Shown here: positions 12,881 to 25,216 of the stretch, piece after piece
How positions within the stretch are numbered: the stretch's first letter is position 1
How the letters are laid out: every line of letters starts with the position of its first letter
From: Steromphala cineraria
Taxonomy: Eukaryota; Mollusca; Gastropoda; Trochida; Trochidae
DNA: 64,000 nt
Reading direction: 5' to 3'
Assembly (NCBI GenBank): GCA_916613615.1
Contig: OU744730.1
Coordinates: 6,541,582-6,605,581, forward strand
Translations under genes and position numbers: made by a program
The notes under the pieces: generated by a model
Databases searched by the model: none
The model's input: the letters and a program-made list of their open reading frames with translations, nothing else
Told to the model about the DNA's origin: nothing

Positions 12881-15273
12881 TCATCAAGATGCAAAAAGTT
12901 ATAAACGCAATTATAAAATTAGTGAAACGTTACCCGGCTGAATATTCCTAAGTCTAATTTCTTTTATAATACATTGTCCACTTTCAAATCATTTCCTTCG
13001 TGGAACGTCAAGCAAATCTGCATCCGCGTAACATATACATGTACAACATTTCTACATCATTGAAAAGAAATATTAGGTATTAAATCCCGTCTGCGTGGGA
13101 AAAGTGTGGGATTTGTCTAATGTTACATAAATTCTTATGATGACTGATATTCGAAATTACATGCAATTATTTAGACTCTCCAATGTTCTCTTATATGTGA
13201 CTTTGATTATGTGAAAGGTCATATTTCAGTTGGTGTGTTTTATGGAGAGTTTCAAAGTGTTTCTTTTTATGTATCTCTAATCTCACATCCAATTACAAGC
13301 TTAGCTTTTTAGGGACATGTTGAGAATGACGTCTTTCCTTGGTGTTTAATACTTATGATTCCGTTTGATAGGTAGATTGTTGCTAGTCAGTACATATAGG
13401 TCTTGGGCAGTAATAAGATATATGAATGATTACTCTTGCTGTTCAGAAACCTCACAGCCAACTCCTTAAGTGGTAGTCATGCAGATTGTTTTAATATCTG
13501 AATTCACTATAAGCAGTTGTTTATCTGATGTTTTGTTAATTAAGCAATTTACGTTATTGTTAATCAAGGGTATATCAACAATTTCATCTCGGAATAAATT
13601 TCCCTATTTATATGCATTTCATTGTTACATTTGAGACATAATATGATTATGTAATTTGGCGACTGAATATGGCATGCCTCTTTGACACCAAGCAAGCTTT
13701 AAATGCCAGTAGTTTTTATTGGCTGATAATTCATTTGTATTTCAGATAAGGTAAGTCAAAATCAGTTTAATGAGCCAGATATCTTATCATAACAGGTCAG
13801 GTTGTATTTTATTTGCAAGTTGGATACAACCTTCAAGATTTCAAGCTTCACTTGAAAGTAACATATCTTATAATATTCTACATCTATTTACTAATATTAG
13901 TCTGCATAATTCTTCAATATCTGTATATGCTGTAATTAACATTTTAATTCATTACAATATACCATGTATATTGATCAATCTTCTAGTTCTAAAAAGAGAG
14001 GATACTTCCACATCATTTCCTGTTTATGCAGACAAAAATAAAAGTGGTAAGCTGACTCGATTGGAATTGACTGGAAATTAAGGTCCCATTAGAAGGTTGG
14101 TGTAGCATGATTTAGGTAAGAGTGACCTCTTGTTACCTTGCACTCTGACACAAAAGGAAAGTCAATATGTGTTTTTGTATTTCCTCAGGGCCAAATACAA
14201 ATGGTACAGGTTGCATTAAAATATTTACATACATTTACAAATGAAACTTACAATTATGACAATAGTTTGTCTCTGAAGATAACAGCATGTTTGACAAAGA
14301 GTGTTAGATTGCGTATTATTTTTTCGTTTCTGGACGACATAATTGAAATAGAAGTTGAAGGGTCTTAGAATAATGATTTAATATATATTGTATTCTTAAA
14401 TAAGCACTTTAAATGCAAACAAAAGTATATTTCATCTTCGACAGCAGATTTACATGATGGACAAATAAAGAAGCAATAAACACATGGTTAGAAAATACTC
14501 TTACAATAATACATGCTACAAATTGTAAGAAAAAGAATTGAGCTCTAAGATAAATGAACCTTGTTCAGTTATATTACCGGAAATCATCTAGCTCTAAAGA
14601 TAACAAGGCGTTCACTTAAGAATTGAATGTCAGTTTGTGTGTTTGCACTGGAAAATGAACGATGTCAAAACTACATTCAAACTCATGTGAACTCAGCAAG
14701 CTATTGGAAAGAATTTAAAAGGAGTGTAACATTCCCTTTAAGCGGAAGGTATTATGCAAAAGAAACAATGACGGTAGATTTGACAACTAGAAATTTCAAT
14801 ATTTCAACATAAAATGAAAAGAAAAAGAAAAACGATCCAGAATACAAAAAAGTTCCAAAATTGATGATGGATGTAAATGGTGTTGTCCATCACAGGAAAA
14901 CGTATCTTTGCTCATTGCAAGGTTTTTTGGTTGTTGATGTTGCTAACAGTATCTGTCTTCTATCTATCTATAATATAGGTTTATGGTTGCGTGTACATAT
15001 TTCTGTTCATGTTCCTAATCTTTTGCATTGGTCTTCCGTTATTTGTTACGTTGTGATGACAGGCCTACGTTACATGAAGGAAAATAATGTTATATGATTA
15101 TACTTATTCAAAGAATTTTATACAATGCCAAGTACATGAATATTATCATTATTCTACAATAAATATCCAACAACATGCTCATGTATATGCCGCAGCTGAA
15201 TTCACTCATATCATTTACATCAGTTTTATATTTTTTTTAAATCAAACACTATCAATGCTGGCATTTGATAGGT

Positions 15274-15474
15274 TTAAAAAGACGCTTTTGAATTATTGAC
15301 CAACGTCATTGTGTGGTTTTCTTTCAAGATAATATTATGCAACTCACAGTAATTTTCAATAACATGATACCATTCACTAAGGCAAACATATGAGCTACCA
15401 ACCTCTCCCAGAGGGCACTTTAAACAAGGTGTGGCTTTTATGGTAAAAAGTAGATTTTTAAGCTTATCCTCCAT
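15274..15474 (-). other. Unit-conserved open frame E2, copy in unit 2
   Basis: Minus frame of 66 codons beginning MEDKLKNLLFTIK, with CLKC and SEWYHVIENYCELHN. The unit 3 copy at 25016-25216 is almost identical. In unit 1 (about 1660-1806) the same protein-like string is readable but frameshifted, and in unit 4 (about 39680-39905) it is degraded. In all copies the frame is preceded on the minus strand by a pyrimidine-poor CTTCAG|TGTCTGTCA-type string that could be a splice acceptor. No domain was recognised. Possible decayed exon; chance is not excluded. Confidence 0.3.
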
Positions 15475-17167
15475 TGCCTTTGCAACAGAAATCTTGCATC
15501 AGAAATTGACAGACACTGAAGAGATTTCTAATAAATCATGATTGGTGTACATGAAATATCATCCTAATAGTCTTTGATAGACAGATCTTGTATTTCCTTT
15601 TTACGGAAACCTCATTCCCCACAGTACTATCAGGTTGATTATGTTTGGTCTGACGTCTTCATTGGTATTCCTTTTGATGTGATCTAAGAAATTGACAGTT
15701 TCTAACAAGGGCTTGTCATTGCATCAAGGCCTTAGACGAAACGAACTACAGTATTCTACAAAGGCTTGACAACTACAGTATTCTACATGTATGTATTAGG
15801 ATTCCACTTTGATGTTCAAAAGTGTCTTGGATAGAAAATAACCAGACGCTTCCGATGGGACCATAAGTGCACAAATCCTGAAATATAGAGTTTGAAAGCT
15901 AATGTCAAATGAAAGAATGTATTCTGAGACGTGCGGATTAGGCCATTTAGTAGGTCATTATTAATGTGATGGATGATGTTAGATATGATTTGATTACCTT
16001 GAGTAATTTAACAGAATATTTTCGAATCAAATGTCTATTGAAAATGTCTGTATTCTTTCCAGTATCAATAAAATCTATTTATACATCATAGTATTATGTG
16101 TATATGTTGTTTGTAAGACATCTTATGAGTTTGACTTATTGAAATTGATTTTTCCTCAATATTGTGAAACAAAAACTCATTTAAATTAATGATAGGTTAC
16201 TAAAGATAGCATGTTCTTAATTGTCTTAATTCATAGTTTTGGAAAATAATATAAATGGTATTTTGATTGCCATTTAAACAAGAGATGAGCTTTTATTCAG
16301 GTGCATCAGTTATATATATATATAAGTCGAGTCAATCAATAATTTCTTCATAATTCATACTTTTCTTATTTGTAAGACACAATGAATATACACTAACAAG
16401 AGGTAATGTGCATTTACAAATATTCATTCATATAATATTGTTCTTTCTGTGCTGACAATGGGACATAGTCAATCAATACCAGTTGTCAGTTAGATTGCTC
16501 TAGGACTCACCAAAGTTCAATAGCAGAGGGTCAGAGTCTTTGGGGAGATTATTGGTCAGTCAGCCGTGTAGAATGACCTTTAACCATCAACGGTTATTTG
16601 TCATGGAAATAACTTATGTCTCAATGAACATAATGGATGGCCAATATGTTATTAAGCAGACACCGGTACCGAAATGTAGCTTACGAGGAGAGAATTGACA
16701 AGGAATATTTAATTTATTATCATATTTACGAAAAAGTTTGCATGTAAATTATTAACTGTATGATAATATCAGAACATAGGATGCATGGATATGCATATGC
16801 ATTTAGTATGTTTTACTATTTAAATTATAATAATGTTATACTGAGTCAGTGTCTGTTTAAGCATTTTAAATTTTTTACTATTTGATCTTAATGATTTTAA
16901 AGTTAAAATTTAAGAGATGTATTAAAGATTAAACACCAACAGGGATCGACCAGTAATCACATGTATAATGATGTCTCATGCTAATGTAATGCCAATAAGT
17001 ATCAACTATATTGAGTGACGTCTTTGAAAAGATTATGATGTTTAATAAGTTTCCAAAAATGGAAGGGGTTGCCTGCTATAGATTTTAAAAACGCACTATT
17101 TTCGGTTAGAGTATTCTATAAAAACTCTGTAAGAAACTACATGGATATTCAATTTTAATATAATATG

Positions 17168-17277
17168 CTTGGGTGATCCTACCAGGAGCATGTAAGCTCC
17201 AGCTGGCATTGATATACACGGTCGCTGTTGCATCCAACACACCAAGATAGTGTACTGAGTGAAGGCATATATTCTTA
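17168..17277 (+). repeat. 110 bp segment shared with 48065-48180, missing in unit 3
   Basis: It contains AGCTCCAGCTGGCATTGATA and CAACACACCAAG, also found near 48095 and 48137. Unit 3 goes directly from AATATA to CCCAATAAATAAATTTATG (27300), so either this piece was inserted or unit 3 deleted it across a short TAC overlap. Confidence 0.6.
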
Positions 17278-20100
17278 CCCAATAAATAAATTTATGTGTG
17301 AAGTGTGATATTTGTTTCATCTGTCCACCATTACATAACATGAAACATAAAATCAATGTTGTAAGTGAACTTTGAGAGGAGATGAAGAAGAACTAGTTAT
17401 TATGAATAGTCAACTTCTTTATTGCAATGCGACGTTTCGGTGTAGATACTATCACAGTTATCAAGCAAATGATACTAGACATAATGATGGGGAGTTATTT
17501 ATACATAAATGGATAACAAGTTTTTACAATTGTAGTGAGACATAAATAAGTGTATACAAAGAAATGGGTTGATGTACATGGTTGTGATCGATTGTTATTA
17601 CAGTAAACAATTTATGTCTTACTAAATCAAACTACTAAATTGTATGAACTTCTTCATCAACCAGCTTCTAAATGCCTCTATTAAAGAATTCTGAAGTTAC
17701 GAAAGGAGATGCCTGAGATTCTTACTTCATGTAGGGTTTTTCGTGATAATATCGAAGATTGACAAGATGAAAAGAACTCTTGATGAATGAACTCATTCAT
17801 CCCCTTCCAGTTATGATAATTCATATATATCATTTTTCATTATTCTCCATATTGTCCTTAATGTGAATGTTATGAGAGCTACCTCGTTACTGGTTTTTGT
17901 ATGACATCTTCAATGGTACCATATTTACATAGAGTCATTAGCTGACAGTTTCAACGGAACCTTTTCAGTGAGACATTATCATTGGGCTATAACATTTCCT
18001 GGCATCTGCTTCATGTATCAAAATGTAGAAAATAGATAATAAGCAGATGATTTCAAGCTGAAATAAATTATATTTGCAATTGTTCATGTTTGTGTATGAT
18101 GTTACTGACATGTTTATTATTTTATGAACAGCTGTCATACATCAGAGGTTCTCAATGAACACGTGTAAATCTAATCAGAGTCTATGTTAATGTGTTAAAG
18201 ATGAATGATAATAACACGACATATCTTTTTACAAATATTCCATTTTACGAAGGTTATGTACGAACTTAGACTTTTTATATTACTGCAATTCATTTGATGA
18301 AATTCAATTTTATTGATAATAGATGAGAGAAAACTAGATTGAAAACTAGATCATGAATTGTCAAGATAGAATTATAAATAAATAATTATAATATAGTATT
18401 ATTATATAACGGTTTTCTTCATATCAATTTGAAATGTTTAACTCATCTTACAATCTTTAAAAATAAAAATTTTGATTTTGCAGTATGACAATCTTTCAAT
18501 CTTAATTTTTGTTTATATATTACAAAGGTATTACAACGAAATTGCGCTAGAAGTTTTTTAATGCCATAACGGCAATTTCTTTTTATCGAAAGATTTACTT
18601 CAGACTGAACTCCGCTGAATATGATTTTTCTCCCCTAAATGAAAACCCTGAAATATATCTTGACTCCAGGCGATCGATGACAAAACACACATTTAGTCCA
18701 TGCATGAGATTCTGTCGAGATCTTCACCCTGTAATATTTAATCTTTGAGTGTCTGTGATTTTCTTTGAAGCCTTACAACCATATAATATCCCCAGGAGAG
18801 AGCCGTCATTACACACACTTCTAGCTTTCTAAATAACATATGATATATGCTTCAGGTTCGACTTACAGTTCATTAGTTTACTGAAGCTAATAATAAGCTT
18901 TATTGAAGGACTACTGCTTGAAGAAGGACACCATATATTTATAGGTCTCTACGAACATCCGAACTGAAATCATAGGATTACTTCTATTTTTGATGTTTCT
19001 TGATTCTTATTATTTATTTACCACACGTCATGATTGTACTTTGAAATTAAAAACTATCAGATTTTATGATTTTATCATGCCTGCTTGCGAAGAATGCTTC
19101 TTTGCAATGTTGAAATATGTTGATAATCAAATGATGGAATAAGACTAAACATATAAGTTAAGCCATTTGACATGTAGTAAATAATTTATTCCTATTTTGA
19201 TACAATAACAACTGAAATAAATCTAAATTCGTTTTCAATATTTTGTTGAAAGAGGACATTTTAAACAATCCATGACTTATGCCGAGATTGGAACAACTCT
19301 GTAGTATTCCTCTTATTTCCACGAACTAGGAGCATCAGCATATACGTTGTACCCTGAGACAGGATGATATGAATTAGATTAATATTATAATAACTATACC
19401 AAGAATATAACTAATGTAACTTATATTATATCACTATTCACCCGTGAAACGTGTTCTTAGTGTAGCAAAGGCGCTTTTTATTGTCATTTACAAGTCATAC
19501 TGACAAATACAGCTTCTTAAAATTCTTTTTTATTTGGAAACTTTCATTCATCATAAGAGATTGTAGTATGCATTGACGTTATGATGACATTTATGATTCT
19601 AATATGAAATCATTGAAATTGGAAACGTGATGTGATGGTTTATCTGACAGCTGTCTTCTATCGACAACCTTTGTTTCCAATCACCATTCGAGGTAACATC
19701 AACACTCCTGAGGCTATTTTGCCACCAGTACAGACACACTAGCTTACAGTGGTCACTGGTTGTAAATCAGAGTTCATAAAAAGTCTTGTGAATTCATCAT
19801 GAACAGCTGAGAGTCTTTCAGATTAATGAACCAGATTCACAAAATATCCTTATCAAAAGTTAGTAACATTTGATAACAAGTATGTCTTTCATTGGGTTAA
19901 ATCGAGGACATAGGGACAGTAGATAATACCAATGACATTTTTGATAGTTTTAGACAGAAGTAATGAAGAAATTGTAAGGTTGTCTTCAATGCATCAGTGA
20001 TTGCAGCCCTCGTTTCATCTGGTTATCTGTTAAGAGTGGGTTAAATTTGATATTTACTTAACAAAACGTTCAGCACACTAGAATATGAAATATTATAGAT

Positions 20101-20445
20101 TTAACGCAGTAGTAATGGGAAATTTAAGGTGATGTCAGGAAAATGAAAATATATGGTTCCAATTAACAGATATCTAAACTATATGAAACAGTAATAAATA
20201 CAATATAATGTAATGTTCAGCAATGCGATTCCTTTTTCTTACACAAAATGAAACAAAGGTGTACACACAAAAATAGTCATCAATGGACTCTTTGTGAATC
20301 TTTATAATTTGTTTGCTTACTATTAATGATCAGTTTTAATGAGATTTTTGACACAATCAAAATAATACATTTTAGTGTTAACATAAGTTATTAGTGACAA
20401 ATTGAAAATATAAAATTTCAAATATATGCTACTCCCCACTCAAGA
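20101..20445 (-). mobile_element. Diverged TTAA-type MITE
   Basis: The order of conserved blocks (GCAGTAG, AAGGTGATGTCAGGAAAATG, ATATGGTTCCAATT, GCGATTCCTTTTTCTTACA, ending GCTACTCCCC) matches the well-kept copy at 57803-58158. It is the oldest-looking copy of the family here; both ends are eroded. Confidence 0.65.
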
Positions 20446-22529
20446 TCAAGATGTAAGGTTCAATAGATAAATATTATATTGTATATATGTTTTATTACTT
20501 ATTATTAAGAACGTTTACAAAATCTTGAATTAGAAATATATCAAATAATACAGATGTACCAATGAAAAAAAGTCCTAAACTTATCTTAAATTCTTACAAG
20601 GATCTATTTTATTTATTATCATAAGCATCAGAGAAATACGTCGGAATTTGATTCATGATTTCCCATCGAGTGTATTTAAGAGGCAGCATAATTGTTTCAA
20701 AATTTTATTTCCTCAAAATTACATGTTATGTTCTTACTTTATTGCAGTTTGACAAAGAACAAGACTGGATGTGTTTTTCTTGAATTATATCAAGGGGCCT
20801 CATTCAAAACAAACGAAAATCACAATTAAATTTACAGGAACTCCAGTAACATTATCTAACAAAGACTTTCAATTCAATATTGAAATATTGACTGCTTAAA
20901 ATTAGTTTTATACGTTTAGTGTCAATATCAGGTTTTCAATCATAAGCATGTCTTCTTACCTTTGCCATACATGTATGTGACCTCATCAGATCTTTAATAT
21001 TTTCAATCAATACAATTTTAAATGTCAAAGGTTATTCAATTACCAAAGGAATACATCAATGGCCTGATGTGGTCACGTTAATTTTGCATCACTGTTGGTG
21101 CTCAGAATATGTACCGGAATTTCTCTGATGTGCACTTATCACAGATCTTTGAACTTTTAATGGCACTTTCTTTGTTAAATACTTTTTATTCCTTCATTTT
21201 CTTTTATATTGAGACGTTTCTGTGACATTCTTATTTTCACTTAAAGGAATAATGATTATGCTATAAAGAACTTCATAACCAATAAGTCAACGGTTCCCTC
21301 CCAACAGAGGCAGATGAAGTCATGAAATGGTGATCTAGCCTCTGTTACAATTAGCAGAGTTTGTAGGTTAGAAGATGGATATGCCTGATTGTATGCAATC
21401 AATGTTTGTTGATTCAGTGACGATGTCCTAAAATCACCATATTGGTTACTGAACCAATGCAAAGGCATTGAGACATAAAGCACCCTTCCATGCAAGAAGC
21501 GATGTCATTTGCTAAAAAATCAAAATGGTTTGTGGTGCACTATTTTGCCGTAAGCGGTATATGTCAAAACCACTGATTAGGTCTAATAAGATCAGAAGTG
21601 TGATAAACATTTTCCAAGGCACTATATTTCCTTAATCTTGTCAAAATAGTTGTTTGTAATTTTTTATAACCTATTATATATAAAGGAAACAACAATTTTT
21701 TTCAAGAACGTATTTTAAACTATTGCATTTTTGTGTATGCTATCGTTGTTCAAATAGAAGATGATGATTGTTTCCATTAATCATTTCTGGCTACTTACCT
21801 CAGAATGGCATTTTTTACATGGTAAAGTTCTTTCTTTTTTTGCTATCCAGGGAGAATTTGTTTTGTCTTTTGTCCCTTTACAACATCCCTAGAGTATGTT
21901 AACTTGAACTTTTCAATCTATTATTGGTGGTTTTGAACACAGTACAGTGTATCAATTTCCTCTCTACAACCGAAACTGGAAACCTGACATTTAGTACTTA
22001 CACAATCTCTGTACTTTGGAGAATTTTGATAGAATCTGAACGAATAAGTCCTTTGAGAAAGGATGTTGTATATATAATTAATTTTTCAATAGTGTCTAAT
22101 GTAAGACATAAGAAACTTATATGAACATTTCTGAAAATACATATTCTTATGAGGGAAAATAAAATGTTACCACAATCTTAGGACGAAACAATAATCAATG
22201 AAAAATTACCAAAAGTTTATAGTTTTAGATCATATGCAATAATTTCGATGGTAGAAATGAGCTTCAAATCTCCCATGTTTGATAATAACAATGAAAATAT
22301 TTATTTTTATGGAGTTATTCAGACCTTTCAATTTTCAATATGGCATCAGCAAAAAAATAAAAATGATAGCAATATCAAATGATTAACATTAGATGAATTC
22401 AACTTTTAAGTGTGAACATATTCTTTAACAATACTTGTGCTTAAATTTTTAGTATTAAAACAGCCTGTTAATGTGAAAAAATCACTTCTAATTTTACCAC
22501 AAGGCTTTCATTGACGTTTCTTTATTTCT

Positions 22530-22721
22530 TTAGAGGGGCTCGTCTGGTACAAAAGTGGCACTGATAAATTCTGCAAGTTTTGTTGGTTTCCTGAAAGAAT
22601 AGAATATGTTAACTTGCTTTTCTTGAAAGAATTCGACTACTACTTTGTTATTTGTTGAAGTACTTTTTGCTTCAGTACAAAGCGGCCAGACAATTGGCAA
22701 ATTTTTTTGTGTGTGCATCAT
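22530..22721 (-). other. Unit-conserved open frame E1, copy in unit 2
   Basis: Carries VVVEFFQEKQVNIFYSFRK and the end VPDEPL, matching unit 3. Upstream of residue 10 the frame is shifted by one base relative to unit 3 (an extra base in an A-rich run near 22705), which argues against this copy being intact. Confidence 0.25.
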
Positions 22722-23880
22722 TTGTATTTTGGAACATTGAAGATGTCATTGCAAATCTCATGATGGGAAATTTTGTCATTGTCACATCAGTAGTAGAAAC
22801 ATGATCAGCATAAATATATCTCACCTGTTACAACTTTTGTAAAATTAAAATCATTTCGGAATATTTGAAGTTGATATGATTGAAATATCAACTTTACATG
22901 ATTTGTTTTAAAGAGACTATCTTGTACTGCATTTGCACTGAAAACATAATGTGGCTTTCCATTTGTGGTCATTTACTGTCGTACAAATAGACAGCTGCGT
23001 CAAGGATATACAATGTTTACATTTATTTGCAATGACCAAGATAAGGTTGTTATTGAAGATGTGATGTCAAGTGATTCTATCTGTCTGTCAGAGCTCAACA
23101 CTGAGTAATATACTGCCTTTTCATCTCAGTGAAAAACAAAATAGAGAACGGATGACATGTGTAGATTACAACAGCTTCTGTTCTAATTCGCCATATTGGA
23201 GAAGCCTGATTGGAGGCAATCAAGTTAGTTGTGCCGTCAGCGATGCTGTTCTAAAATCATCATTTTGGCTACTGAATTATGACAAAGACATTGAGATATG
23301 AACTTCCCTTTCCTTGCGAGAAGCGTTTTCATTTGCCTAAAAAATTTATTGTGGTGCATTTTTTTCCGCCGGAACCCACGGGTTTAGTCTAATTAGAACA
23401 GAGGTTCAATCAACACGACTTGATCTGCCTCCGTGGGGAGAGAATGGGATCACCATAGACGCATGCAATAAACATACTATGTTTCTTTTGCAGTGTGATA
23501 TCATTCGTCAATCGTGACAAGATGAAGTCTATATTTTAACTCGTGGCTACGCAGCACACGTAAATACTACCTTTACCTTATCACTCAACGAGGGATAAGG
23601 GATATAACAGCGAGAAACCCTTTATTTAGTGACAAAACATAACCACAATTAGTAACACTGGACACAGCGCAACATTACCGTAATTAGTTACAAATAACCC
23701 CCTTGGGAGTGTCTAATTGACGGAGGCCTTGCTTATCATCTACAGAGTAGACTTTGTTTACCTATTTCGTCACTTTGCTCTAAATTTTGCAAAGGCAGGA
23801 TTGGAACAACATTTAAAATTACCTGGTAGATGCAGATATTGATATGTACTTTGTGTTGAAGTCAACCGAATATATAAAAT

Positions 23881-24787
23881 TGACTAAGGTATATACATGT
23901 GGTTAATGATAAACATAATCAAATTCAATTACCCGTTGATTTTAATTAAAGGAAATCAGAAAAAAATCTTTTAGGTCACATCGACATAAAAGATGTTTGA
24001 TTTTGCTTGCATAATCATATGATCTTGTGCATAACTTAATTAATTAATTAATTAGGGTATTTATATAGCGCACATATCCACACCGAATGCATGCTCAAGG
24101 CGCTCCCTGAATTATTACCCTGGTCTAACCCAAGCTGCCGATTAAGCGCTTGATGGGTCACCTCCAACACAACTTTCACCAGGTACCCATTTCCTGTTGG
24201 GTGAACAGAGGCACATTTTGAATAAAGTCTCTTGCCTAAGGCGACACCACAAGTTATTCAACTCGTGTCTCAGTGTGGGGCAGGGAATTACCCTTCAAAC
24301 TCTCAGTTCATTCCGCAATGAATCGGGTAACCTACCCATCCGGCGAGCCACACCAGATGTTGCTGAACTACACTGATAGCGGTCAACTGAGCTACGCACA
24401 GGACCACGTGCCACTTATAACATTACATAAACAAAAATCTGGTGGAGCAGTCGTGAAAGAATTTTTATGGATCGAATTTTCTTATTGAGAATATGTATCT
24501 TGAATTATATTCTCTGATTGATTGGCAGTCGTCTTATAAAAGATTAAACTCAAATCACAGAGACTACAGTTGACATAAGTTTTAGCTTCTGTGAAAATGT
24601 ACATGTGCTTACCAATTCAAGATTACAGATGAACACGATTAATGCACAAATATTTCATAACAGCGTCTTTAGTTGAGATTGAATAAGATTGATTTTTCTA
24701 TAATTTACTGATAATTTGAATTTGATGTTAATCAACTTTCGTTAGTGACAATAATATTTTGCTAATTTGTAAGAATACAAATGAAAC
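23881..24787. other. Junction between units 2 and 3
   Basis: Unit homology stops near 23880 and resumes at 24788 in the middle of the unit (equivalent to about 1425 in unit 1), so this junction skips roughly 3-4 kb of unit sequence. Apart from the SINE-like copy at 24033-24430 the stretch is AT-rich with nothing recognised. Confidence 0.6.
24033..24430 (-). mobile_element. SINE-like dispersed repeat with TTAA-repeat tail
   Basis: On the minus strand it reads ...TTCCCTGCCCCACACTGAGA, GTTGAATAACTTG, GGCAAGAGACTTTATTC, CAGGAAATGGGTACC, AGCGCCTTGAGCATGC, GCGCTATATAAATACCC, then an (ATTA)n tail at 24036-24054. From memory, this body plan is widespread in marine invertebrate genomes. A related body lies at 47283-47480. 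No tRNA head was identified; the 71-codon plus frame across it is not a gene. Confidence 0.5.
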
Positions 24788-25015
24788 GTTATATGTGATG
24801 ACAGGCCTACTTTACATGAAGGAAAATAATGTTATATGATTATACTTATTCAAAGAATTGTATACAATGCCAAGTACATGAATATTATCATTATTCTACA
24901 ATAAATATCCAACAACATGCTCATGTATATGCCGAAGCTGAATTCACTCATATCATTTACATCAGTGTTATATTTTTTTTAAATCAAGCACTTTCAATGC
25001 TGGTATTTGATAGGT

Positions 25016-25216
25016 TTAAAAAGACGCTTTTGAATTATTGACCAACGTCATTGTCTGGTTTTCTTTCAAGATAATATTATGCAACTGACAGTAATTTTCA
25101 ATAACATGATACCATTCACTAAGGCAAACATATGAGCTACCAACCTCTCCCAGAGTGCACTTTAAACAAGGTGTGGCTTTTATGGTAAAAAGTAGATTTT
25201 TAAGCTTATCCTCCAT
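25016..25216 (-). other. Unit-conserved open frame E2, copy in unit 3
   Basis: Nearly identical to 15274-15474 (Cys/Pro and Glu/Gln level changes only), as expected from the recent duplication. See that entry; function unknown. Confidence 0.3.

Larger units (their letters stand above)
1..13611 (+). repeat. Tandem array unit 1 (about 10 kb base unit plus insertions)
   Basis: Long non-coding unit that recurs in direct orientation. Anchors shared with the other units include GGCGACTGAATATGG (near 46, 13659, 37850), GATGACAGG (near 1432, 15055, 24797, 39459), CAGCCGTGTAGAATGACC (near 3968, 16560, 26689; variant near 41423), TTCACCCTGTAATATTTA (near 5052, 18722, 30361, 50610) and TCAATTTCCTCTCTACAACC (near 8045, 21953, 33000). 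No continuous host gene is visible. Unit-specific insertions are a Tc1-derived MITE (2602-3274), a hairpin-family relic (about 4430-4860), a roughly 75 bp tandem duplication (5622-5760), a LINE composite (9531-11520) and a hairpin element (about 12290-12880). The left edge is the window edge, so the array probably continues leftwards. Boundaries are a choice of phase, not sites seen in the sequence. Confidence 0.85.
13612..23880 (+). repeat. Tandem array unit 2
   Basis: Direct repeat of unit 1, closest to unit 3: the stretches starting at 15052 and 24793 are nearly identical for about 2 kb. Compared with units 1, 3 and 4 it lacks about 390 bp at 16391, where AATGAATA runs straight into TACACTAACAAGAGG, a junction with an ATA overlap. 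It holds a diverged TTAA-type MITE (about 20101-20445). No host gene was found; short frames shift or break between units. Confidence 0.85.
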
